This document shows, piece after piece, positions 34,532 through 41,429 of a stretch of 64,000 nucleotides of DNA. Each line of letters opens with the position of its first letter. Positions within the stretch are counted from its first letter, which is position 1. The stretch spans positions 5,284,501-5,348,500 of the forward strand of contig NZ_CP049910.1 of assembly GCF_011305995.1 (NCBI RefSeq). Direction: 5' to 3'. The position numbers and the translations under genes are program-made. Source of the stretch: Diaphorobacter sp. HDW4A. Its GTDB lineage: Bacteria > Pseudomonadota > Gammaproteobacteria > Burkholderiales > Burkholderiaceae_C. The notes under the pieces are model-generated. The model was not told where the DNA came from. It was given only the letters and a program-made list of their open reading frames with translations, and made no database searches.

Positions 34532-35512
34532 TCAAAGCTTGATGCCTACCTTCTTGATGATCGCCGCATTGTTCTGACTTTCCTTCTGCAGCAGCGCCTC
34601 GAAATCCGTGGCGCTCTGCTGCATCGGGATGTTGTCGGTGTGGTGCATGGCCTCCTGGATCGCGGGCGTAGCGACTTCCTTGGCGATGGCCGCGTTCAGG
34701 CGCGCGACCACGTCGGCAGGGGTTCCCGCAGGGGCGAGAAAGCCGAACATTGACGTCAGATTGGCCTCGGCCATGCCCTTTTCGGCGAGCGTCGCCACGT
34801 TCGGCTGATTCGGCGCCCGCTTGGGGCCGGTGACGGCCAGCAGGCGCAGCTTGCCCTGATCGATCAGGCTGTTGATGGTGCCGAACGGGTTGCCCGTCAT
34901 GATTTCGAACTGCGCGCTGGCCGCGTCGGTCACGGTCTGCGCGATGCCTTTGTATGGCACGTGGATGAACTGCGCGCCGGTCTTCGCCTGCACCTGCTCC
35001 AGCATGATGTGGCCGACCGAGCCGATGCCCGAGGTCGCCCAGCGGATGCTGCCCGGCTTGGTTTTCGCTTCGGCGATCATGTCCTCGAGCGTTTTGCCCT
35101 TGAAGGCTGTCGTCGCCATCAGGTAGATCGGCGAATACATCATCGGCGCGACGGCGATCACGTCATCCGGCTGGTAGGTGAGCTTCATGAGGTGCGGCAT
35201 CAGCGTCACGGGGCTGATGGCGGTGAGCGCCAACGTGTAGCCATCGCCCTTGGCCCGCGCCACTTCGGCCATACCCACGGTGCCACCAGCGCCGCCCTTG
35301 TTGTCCACGATGATCGACTGGCCCAGCTCCTTGGCCACCTGCTCGAGCAGACGGCGGCCTACCGAGTCGGACACGCCACCCGCGACATAGGGAATCACCA
35401 CGCGGATCGTGCGCGCACCAGGCCAGGCTTTCTCGGCGCGGGCGAGGGCCGGAATCATGGAAGGCAGGGCAACGGCGGCGCTGGACGCGAGAAAGCGGCG
35501 GCGATCAAACAT
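34532..35512 (-). CDS. Bug-family tripartite tricarboxylate transporter substrate-binding protein
   Basis: A periplasmic receptor of 326 residues starting at the ATG at 35512 (MFDRRRFLASSAAVALPSM). The signal peptide begins with a twin-arginine-like RRRF motif, which may allow Tat export. Standard Bug blocks follow: VVIPYVAGGVSDSVGRRLLE, KGGAGGTVGMAEVARAKGDGY, HVPYKGIAQTVTDAASAQFE and FLAPAGTPADVVARLN. The ligand is unknown. It is divergent from a FAH/MhpD-like hydratase, which could process the imported acid (inference). No transporter membrane subunits are nearby. Confidence 0.9.
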   Translation of the reverse strand: MFDRRRFLASSAAVALPSMIPALARAEKAWPGARTIRVVIPYVAGGVSDSVGRRLLEQVAKELGQSIIVDNKGGAGGTVGMAEVARAKGDGYTLALTAISPVTLMPHLMKLTYQPDDVIAVAPMMYSPIYLMATTAFKGKTLEDMIAEAKTKPGSIRWATSGIGSVGHIMLEQVQAKTGAQFIHVPYKGIAQTVTDAASAQFEIMTGNPFGTINSLIDQGKLRLLAVTGPKRAPNQPNVATLAEKGMAEANLTSMFGFLAPAGTPADVVARLNAAIAKEVATPAIQEAMHHTDNIPMQQSATDFEALLQKESQNNAAIIKKVGIKL

Positions 35513-35696
35513 GGTGAGCGGATCTTTCAAATCGGAAAAAACGAAAAACAGGCGAATGGGTTGCAGCGGCGGCCATGCACGGGGCGCTGCGAGCGCACAT
35601 TGTCCAGCGCATGCGGGCAGAGTGCTTGTGTCGCGCGATTTGCCTGCGGAGAAAAGACAAGTATTGGCCGTGCCCTCACGCATGCACAATGCGCCC

Positions 35697-36509
35697 ATGA
35701 CCGCACACGCCACTCCTGCCTCCTCAACCTCCGCCGTCGCTTCGATGATCGAGGCCCTGTGCACCGCACGCCGCAATGCCATCCTCGCTGACGCCAGCGC
35801 TTTCGCCAATGATGCGCTGCAAAGCGAGGCCGACGCCTACACCGTGCAATGCGGCGTGGCCCAGACACTCGGCCACTTCGCCACGCCAGTGCCACGCCAC
35901 TGGAAATCCGGCGGCGCGAATCGCGCATCGGTCATCACCCACGCCCCCTTGCCCGACGCGGGCATATGGACCTCACCTGCAAACGCCGGTGCATGGCCTT
36001 TTCCTTTGCACCACCGCCTGATCGAAGGAGAAATTGCCCTGCGCCTCGGCCAGGATGTGACTGCAGAACAAGCCGCGAACATGACTCCCGAGACCGCACA
36101 CGAGTTCATCGATGCGATGACCGTCTCCATCGAAATGGTGGACAGCCGCTGGGCACAACCGCTGAACGACCTCCCGCCACTGCTCAAGCTCGCTGACATG
36201 GGTGTGCACGGGGCGCTTGTGCTGGGTGACTGGGTTCCGTATCAGCGGCGTGATTGGTCGGCGCAGCGCTGCGTGGTGCGGGTGGGGGCGTCACCTGAAC
36301 AGGTATTTGTCGGCACGCACTCGTTGGGCGATCCGGCCTGGTTGCTGCCGCAGTGGGTGAGGCATGTGGTGGATTGGGGTGACGGTGTTGTTGTTCCTGC
36401 GGGGACTGTGGTGACTACCGGGAATTGGGTGGGGGCGGTGGTTGGTGTTGTGGGGGATGTGGTGGAGGTGGGGTTTGATGGGGTTGGGTTTGTTCGGTTG
36501 GTGCTTTGA
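35697..36509 (+). CDS. 2-keto-4-pentenoate hydratase/fumarylacetoacetase-type (MhpD-like) protein
   Basis: A protein of 270 residues of the FAH-type hydratase fold. The ATG at 35697 (MTAHATPASS) is preferred; one at 35682 is also possible, and neither has a clear ribosome-binding site. HRLIEGEIALRLGQDVTAEQA carries the conserved acidic metal-site residues. DAMTVSIEMVDSRWAQ is the second metal-binding block, and WVPYQRRDWSAQRC matches the MhpD-like group. Members hydrate or decarboxylate keto-dienoic acids from ring cleavage; the exact reaction here is unknown. The C terminus is unusually rich in Val and Gly (VVGVVGDVVEVGFDGVGF). Repeat copy B starts about 24 bases after its stop. Confidence 0.75.
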   Translation: MTAHATPASSTSAVASMIEALCTARRNAILADASAFANDALQSEADAYTVQCGVAQTLGHFATPVPRHWKSGGANRASVITHAPLPDAGIWTSPANAGAWPFPLHHRLIEGEIALRLGQDVTAEQAANMTPETAHEFIDAMTVSIEMVDSRWAQPLNDLPPLLKLADMGVHGALVLGDWVPYQRRDWSAQRCVVRVGASPEQVFVGTHSLGDPAWLLPQWVRHVVDWGDGVVVPAGTVVTTGNWVGAVVGVVGDVVEVGFDGVGFVRLVL

Positions 36510-36532
36510 ATTCCTTTTGTTCTCTTGTTGAG

Positions 36533-36716
36533 GACGGAGGCCGGGACTGCCCCCGGCGGGGCAATCACTTTTTGCTTGCGCGCAAAAAGTAATCAAAAAC
36601 GCGCTCGAAATACCTCCGGCAGAACTCGCTGCGTTCCTTCGTCACTCTGCTCGAGCAACCGCCGGAAATCAGTTTGGAAGAGGTGTTTGCGGCACGTCGC
36701 TGCGCTCGTGCCGGGG
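36533..36716 (+). repeat. Intergenic repeat family, copy B
   Basis: It is about 90% identical by eye to copy A (2333-2514), and nearly perfect over its first 70 bases. The core hairpin is ACTTTTTGC (36567-36575) with GCAAAAAGT (36582-36590). Together with copy C it fills the 532-base gap 36510-37041, in which I see no gene. Confidence 0.82.
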
Positions 36717-36772
36717 GTGTTTGCATAGCTGCGTTGGGGCTCAGATGCCCACTGCGCTTTTGCGTGAGGATG

Positions 36773-36827
36773 ATCTCGCGGTAGCCAACATCTCGCGGTA
36801 GCCAACATCTCGCGAAGTCGCGAGATG
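36773..36827. repeat. 17-base tandem repeat and palindrome between inverted repeat copies
   Basis: ATCTCGCGGTAGCCAAC occurs twice in tandem (36773-36789, 36790-36806), with a partial third unit. The third unit runs into CATCTCGCGA-AG-TCGCGAGATG (36806-36827), a 10-bp stem with a 2-base centre. Confidence 0.8.
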
Positions 36828-36830
36828 AGC

Positions 36831-37018
36831 GCCACGAGCAAAGCGACGTGCCGAATATTCCTCTTATGAAAATTCTGACTCGCGGCGGTTGCTCGAACGG
36901 AGCGACGCAGTCGCGCAGTGAGTTCTGCCGCGGGTATTGAAAAACGCATTTTGGGTGACTTTTTGGGCAAGACCAAAAAGTTACTCGCCCGCCGGGGCGA
37001 GACCCGGCCTCCGCCCTC
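36831..37018 (-). repeat. Intergenic repeat family, inverted diverged copy C
   Basis: Read on the minus strand it follows the same order as copies A and B: GGCGGAGGCCGGG start, core hairpin, CGCTGCGTTCC-like block and CTCGTG end, with many substitutions. Its core stem is ACTTTTTGG/CCAAAAAGT (36958-36981). The terminal C-G pair of the stem is swapped to G-C relative to A and B, preserving pairing. It ends about 24 bases from the amidohydrolase stop. Confidence 0.75.
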
Positions 37019-37041
37019 AACCCAACAACAAAAGCGAAAAA

Positions 37042-38304
37042 TCAAACAGAAACAAGCAAATCACAAACAACCCCGCCCCGCGCCAAAACACGCCCCTCCC
37101 GAACCACAATCTCCCTCACAGGCCGAGCAGCCACAGCCTCCGCCACCCCCCCAGCACGCACAGCAAAAAAACTCGCAACCTCTCCAGCGGCAATCCCAGA
37201 AAACGCAACACCAAGCCCTCGAGCAGCGGATACAGTCACCAGATCGAACGCATCCATCATCTGCGCATCGGTGCGCCAATCCGCCCGCCACCCGATGAGC
37301 GAGGCCCGCTCCAGCGCGTCGCCCGTGCCGTAGGGCGACCAGATGTCCCGCACGTTGTCGTTGCCCGCGAACACCGTCACGCCGTGTTCGCGCAGCAGTG
37401 CCAACGGCGGCAAAGGATGCGATGCGGCGCCGTGGGTGACGAGGTTCACGCCTGCAGTCGCCATGAGGTCTGCCGTTGCGCGGGCCTTGCTTTCATTCAC
37501 GTGGCCGAGGCAGAAGCCGTGGCTGATGGTCACGCGGCCCTGCATGCCGAGGGCCTTGGCGCGTTTGCAGATTTCGCGGATGGAGAACAGGCCGAGCTCG
37601 TCGGACTCGTGCAGATGCACATCGACGCCCACGCCACGTTGGTGTGCGATGGCGAAGATGCCGTTGAGCTGACCGGCGGGGTCGCAGTCGACCTCACAGG
37701 GGTCCATGCCGCCGACCAGATCGGCACCGGCGGCAATCGCCGCGTCGAGCAGTTCGAGCGTACCGGGAGCGCGCATCACGCCGGTCTGGGGGAAGGCCAC
37801 GATCTGGATCTGCGCCCAGTCGCGGTGCGCCTCACGGGCTTCGAGCACGCCTTCCAGCGCCTTCAAACCGTTCTGCGGTTCCACGTCCACATGGGTGCGC
37901 AGCGTGCCGGTGCCGTGCGCGACGCAGGTGCGGATCAGGTGGCCTGCGCGCTGTGCGGTCGACAGCGCCAGCGTGGGCATGAGGCGCAGTTCGGTCTCGA
38001 TGCGGCTGGCGCGCGTGGGGCCGGCGGCATGCGGCATCCAGGGCAGGCCGAGCAAGGTCTTGTCCAGATGCAGATGACCGTCGACGAGCAGCGGCAGCAC
38101 CAGCAGCCCGCCGAGATCGTGCGCATCACTGCAAGCGGGTGCATCGGCCATGGGAACGATGGCGTCAAAGCGGCCTTGGTGGATCGTGAGCCGCACCAGC
38201 TGCCCGTCGGCGAGCAGCGCGTTGTCGATATGGCGGGGCGCGCAGGCGGCCGATGTTTTCTTCTTGCTGGCGGACGATGAGGGAGGCGGCATGGGTGGGG
38301 GCAT
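37042..38304 (-). CDS. Amidohydrolase family protein (cytosine deaminase type)
   Basis: A metal-dependent hydrolase of 420 residues. The ATG at 38304 (MPPPMPPPSSSASKKK) is used; 38292 is an alternative. Metal ligands are visible in order: VDGHLHLDKTLLG (HxH), HLHESDELG, ISHGFCLGHV and AGNDNVRDIWSPYG (the Asp). This is the arrangement of cytosine deaminase and N-isopropylammelide amidohydrolase relatives that deaminate or dechlorinate N-heterocycles. The substrate is not predictable. It follows the LysR gene on the same strand with a 49-base gap, so they may be co-transcribed. Its 3' end adjoins repeat copy C. Confidence 0.85.
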   Translation of the reverse strand: MPPPMPPPSSSASKKKTSAACAPRHIDNALLADGQLVRLTIHQGRFDAIVPMADAPACSDAHDLGGLLVLPLLVDGHLHLDKTLLGLPWMPHAAGPTRASRIETELRLMPTLALSTAQRAGHLIRTCVAHGTGTLRTHVDVEPQNGLKALEGVLEAREAHRDWAQIQIVAFPQTGVMRAPGTLELLDAAIAAGADLVGGMDPCEVDCDPAGQLNGIFAIAHQRGVGVDVHLHESDELGLFSIREICKRAKALGMQGRVTISHGFCLGHVNESKARATADLMATAGVNLVTHGAASHPLPPLALLREHGVTVFAGNDNVRDIWSPYGTGDALERASLIGWRADWRTDAQMMDAFDLVTVSAARGLGVAFSGIAAGEVASFFAVRAGGVAEAVAARPVREIVVREGRVLARGGVVCDLLVSV

Positions 38305-38353
38305 GGAGATCAACGACGCGTTGGGACGGATGAATGGAGGATGACGGGAGCGA

Positions 38354-39301
38354 TCAGCGCGACGCCGTCGGCAGCTGCAGGGACTGGTTCCTGCGCTCAC
38401 GCATCAGCGCAATGAAGCGCTGCGCCCCGAGGCCCAGCGCGCGCTCGCGCGACCAGACCCAGTCGACGAACAGCGTAGTGCCATTGCTCAGGTTTTCCAC
38501 CGGGATTTCCATCAGGTGGCCGGTGTGGATGTGCGAATCGACTAGGCTCTTGGGCAACCAACCCCAGCCGAGACCCGCGCCGATGAGCGACAGGGCGGCC
38601 AGATGGCTGTCAGTGCGCCAGAGCTGGCGCGAGAACACGAAGCGCAGATCGGTCTGCTGCGGATCGCGGCTGGCCACGAGGATCTGGCGGGCGAGCGCGA
38701 GGCGCGACACGTTGAGGCTGGCCGCTTCGCCGAGCTCGGCCTGAGCATCCTTCCACGGCGGGTACTGCGGCGACATCACGGCCAGCAGCGTCTCCTGCCC
38801 CATTTCCTGAAAATCCTCGCGGCCATCGATGGCCGGGCGCTCGAACACCAGCGCCAGATGCGCGCGGCCACTGTGCACCAGTTCCAGCGCATCGGTCTGC
38901 GGCGCGGCCAGCACCTCCACCGCGAGCGCGGGAAACTCGGCCATCAGCGGCGTCAGCGCATCGGCCCAGTGGGTGGACAGCAGCTCGGGCGCGATGGCGA
39001 AGGTGAGGCGGTCCTCAAGGCCCATCTGCAGCGCCTCGGCCTGCCGGTTGAGCTGGGCGAGCTGCTGCGCAAGCAGCCGCGCCTGGGGTTCCAGCGCAAG
39101 TGCGGCGGGCGTGGGGCGCGGCTCGCGGGTGCGGCGGTCAAAGAGCTGCAGATCGAGCTCGGCCTCGAGCAGCCCGATGGTCATGCTCACGGCAGAAGGC
39201 ACGCGCGAGAGCGAGCGCGCCGCCGCCGAGAATGAGCCTTGGTCGAGCACGGCGAGGAACACCTGCACATTGTCTGAAGTGAATGCAGAAGCGACAGTCA
39301 T
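38354..39301 (-). CDS. LysR family transcriptional regulator, divergent from PACE transporter
   Basis: A regulator of 315 residues with the N-terminal helix-turn-helix (VQVFLAVLDQGSFSAAARSL, VPSAVSMTIGLLEAEL, residues 10-65) and an effector-binding domain from about residue 95 (LTFAIAPELLSTHWADALTP). It is divergent from a PACE efflux gene, and a dyad at 39313-39335 lies between them. This is the arrangement of AceR and AceI in Acinetobacter, where the LysR protein activates the transporter in response to its substrate, chlorhexidine or a polyamine. The same logic is inferred here. Confidence 0.92.
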   Translation of the reverse strand: MTVASAFTSDNVQVFLAVLDQGSFSAAARSLSRVPSAVSMTIGLLEAELDLQLFDRRTREPRPTPAALALEPQARLLAQQLAQLNRQAEALQMGLEDRLTFAIAPELLSTHWADALTPLMAEFPALAVEVLAAPQTDALELVHSGRAHLALVFERPAIDGREDFQEMGQETLLAVMSPQYPPWKDAQAELGEAASLNVSRLALARQILVASRDPQQTDLRFVFSRQLWRTDSHLAALSLIGAGLGWGWLPKSLVDSHIHTGHLMEIPVENLSNGTTLFVDWVWSRERALGLGAQRFIALMRERRNQSLQLPTASR

Positions 39302-39312
39302 GGCTCAATCTA

Positions 39313-39335
39313 TCAGATTAACTGAAAGAATCTGA
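39313..39335. promoter_or_regulatory. LysR operator candidate (TCAGATT-N9-AATCTGA)
   Basis: A perfect 7-bp inverted repeat with a 9-base centre contains the symmetric T-N11-A core expected of LysR proteins. It lies 12 bases from the LysR start and 37 bases from the PACE start. Confidence 0.65.
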
Positions 39336-39371
39336 CTTTTTTCTTCAATTCAAGGCGCATAAACTGCGGGC

Positions 39372-39833
39372 ATGAGTCAAACAACACATGCCATCGGCCT
39401 GCAAGGCCCGTGGCGCCGCGTGATCTATGTCGGTCTGTACGAAACCATTGCCATCATCGTCTCCAGCGGTCTTTTCATGGCGCTGGGCCAGCAGGCAGGG
39501 CACTCCAGCGCCATGGCAATCGCCGCGTCCACCATCGCGATTGTCTGGAACGTCACCTTCAACACCCTGTTCGAAAAATGGGAAGCCAGCCAGCCCGTCA
39601 AGGGCCGCTCCATCGCGCGGCGCGCGGTGCACGCCGTCGGCTTCGAGGGCGGCCTCGCATTGGTTCTCATCCCGCTCATGGCCTGGTGGTTCGGCGTAAG
39701 CCTGTGGGAAGCTACGGTCATGGAGGCGGGGCTGCTGGTGTTTTTTTTGGTCTATACGTATGCGTTCAACTGGACGTTTGACCGCATGTTCGGGTTGCCG
39801 GCCTCGGCGCAGGGTTTGCCGGTGAAGGCTTGA
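39372..39833 (+). CDS. PACE family efflux transporter
   Basis: An inner-membrane exporter of 153 residues of the proteobacterial antimicrobial compound efflux family. It has four helices in two tandem BTP domains: RRVIYVGLYETIAIIVSSGL, then IAIVWNVTFNTLFEKWE, RRAVHAVGFEGGLALVLIP, and YTYAFNWTFDRMFG. The duplicated WNxxFNxxFE/NWTFDRMF motifs identify the family, and a membrane-embedded Glu in helix 1 (YETIAI) is the expected proton site. Relatives export chlorhexidine or short-chain diamines such as cadaverine and putrescine. The divergent LysR gene is the probable regulator. Confidence 0.92.
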   Translation: MSQTTHAIGLQGPWRRVIYVGLYETIAIIVSSGLFMALGQQAGHSSAMAIAASTIAIVWNVTFNTLFEKWEASQPVKGRSIARRAVHAVGFEGGLALVLIPLMAWWFGVSLWEATVMEAGLLVFFLVYTYAFNWTFDRMFGLPASAQGLPVKA

Positions 39834-39914
39834 TCGACCGCCCATACACCACATTGTCCGGGCGTTCCATTAGCATTGCCTTCGGCACCCACTTCTGGGC
39901 TGCGGGAGTGATGC

Positions 39915-40823
39915 ATGGACAGACTTGGTCCGTTGCGCAGCTTTGTTCAGGTTGCGCAGCACGGCAGTTTTTCTCAGGCCGCACAGGTCACGGGGGTGTC
40001 GCGTGCGGCGTTGTCGATGGCGGTGTCGCAGCTTGAGCAGGATCTGGGCGTGCGGCTGCTCTACCGCACCACGCGCCAGATGCAGCTCACGCCCGACGGG
40101 CTCTTGTTGCTGGAGCGCGCACGGCAGCTGCTCGCCGATGCGGACACGCTGAACAACCTCTTTCGCCAGACGCCCGAGCAACTGAGCGGACCGGTCACCA
40201 TCGAGGTGCCGCACCGCATGGCCAACCAGCTCGTGATTCCCGCCGCGCCGGGGCTGCTGCGGCGGCTTCCGGGCGTGCAGCTGTGCGTGCGCTCGGGCGA
40301 CGGCATGGCCGATCTCATCCAGGAGGGCGTCGATTGCGTGATCCGCGTGGGGGCACTGGCCAACAATGGCCTCGTGGCGCGCGCCCTGGGCTCGTTCGAT
40401 CTCGTCAACTGCGTGAGCCCCGGCTACATCGCCGAGCATGGCGAGCCGCATGCGCTGGCGGATCTGGCGCAGCACTGGATCGTGGGCTACGCGCCGCCGG
40501 GCAAGGCGCATTCCGCGTCGTTCGACCATGTGGATGGAGAGGGCGTGCTGCAGAGCGTGGCGATGCGCCACCGTATGCTGGTCAACAGCACCGACACCTA
40601 CACCAGCGCCTGTCTTGCGGGCTCGGGGCTGATCCAGGTGCCGCGCTACAGCGTGGTGGATTTTCTGGTGCAGGGCGCGCTGGTCGAGGTACTGGCCTCC
40701 CATCGCGCGCCCGCATTGCTGGTGCATCTCGTCTACCCGCATCGCAAGCACCGCCCTGCGCGGGTGCAGGCCGTGGCCGACTGGCTGGCCGAACTGCTGG
40801 CGCCGTACCTCGAGGCGGCATGA
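39915..40823 (+). CDS. LysR family transcriptional regulator
   Basis: A regulator of 302 residues with GGGAG 7 bases before the ATG. The helix-turn-helix spans residues about 5-60 (LRSFVQVAQHGSFSQAAQVT, VSRAALSMAVSQLEQDLG). The effector half is of the CrgA-like type, with LSGPVTIEVPHRMANQLVIP and VDCVIRVGALANNGLVARAL. It precedes the molybdenum hydroxylase genes on the same strand with a 135-base gap, so it may regulate them from upstream. That gap is AT-rich but shows no clear dyad. The effector is unknown. Confidence 0.9.
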   Translation: MDRLGPLRSFVQVAQHGSFSQAAQVTGVSRAALSMAVSQLEQDLGVRLLYRTTRQMQLTPDGLLLLERARQLLADADTLNNLFRQTPEQLSGPVTIEVPHRMANQLVIPAAPGLLRRLPGVQLCVRSGDGMADLIQEGVDCVIRVGALANNGLVARALGSFDLVNCVSPGYIAEHGEPHALADLAQHWIVGYAPPGKAHSASFDHVDGEGVLQSVAMRHRMLVNSTDTYTSACLAGSGLIQVPRYSVVDFLVQGALVEVLASHRAPALLVHLVYPHRKHRPARVQAVADWLAELLAPYLEAA

Positions 40824-40958
40824 GCGCAACAAGTATTGTTCAAACAAACCGACAGCTTCGTCAAAAATAGCTGACAACTATTGAGTAAATAAATTCATAC
40901 ACTGGGTCGATCCATGCGTGCGACGCGCAGAGGACATCGAAAAACAAAGGATCGCCCC

Positions 40959-41429
40959 ATGACAGCAAAGATGAAGGTCAACGGCCAGACACGGGATGTG
41001 GAGATCGCGCAGGGACGTCCTCTGCTCTGGGCGCTGCGCGAGGACTGCGGTCTCACCGGCTCCAAGTTCGGTTGCGGCGCTGCCCTGTGCGGCGCCTGCA
41101 CCGTGCACGTGGACGGCCAGCCGGTGCGCTCCTGCGTGATGCCCGCGCAGGCGGTCGGAACGCGCGAGGTGGTCACCATCGAGGCCATCGGCGGCACCGA
41201 GATCGGCCGCAAGGTGCAGGCCGCGTGGACCGATCTGAATGTGCCGCAATGCGGCTATTGCCAGTCAGGTCAGGTGATGGCGGCGGTGGCGCTGCTCACC
41301 GCGATTCCCAAGCCCACGGACAAGGACATTGACGAGGCGCTGTCGGGTAACCTCTGCCGCTGCGGCATGTACCCGCGCATCCGGGCGGCGATCCATAGGA
41401 TCGCGAATGGCCCAGGGAGTGCAGCATGA
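40959..41429 (+). CDS. (2Fe-2S)-binding small subunit of an isoquinoline 1-oxidoreductase-like hydroxylase
   Basis: The iron-sulfur subunit, 156 residues. The ATG at 40959 (MTAKMKVNGQ) follows AAAGG; an in-frame upstream start at 40914 has no site. The plant-type ferredoxin motif GSKFGCGAALCGACTVHVDG binds the outer cluster, and the four-helix domain has QCGYCQSGQVM and NLCRCGMYPRI for the second cluster. It passes electrons from the molybdenum subunit. Its stop overlaps the start of the next gene by four bases (ATGA), indicating translational coupling. Confidence 0.93.
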   Translation: MTAKMKVNGQTRDVEIAQGRPLLWALREDCGLTGSKFGCGAALCGACTVHVDGQPVRSCVMPAQAVGTREVVTIEAIGGTEIGRKVQAAWTDLNVPQCGYCQSGQVMAAVALLTAIPKPTDKDIDEALSGNLCRCGMYPRIRAAIHRIANGPGSAA

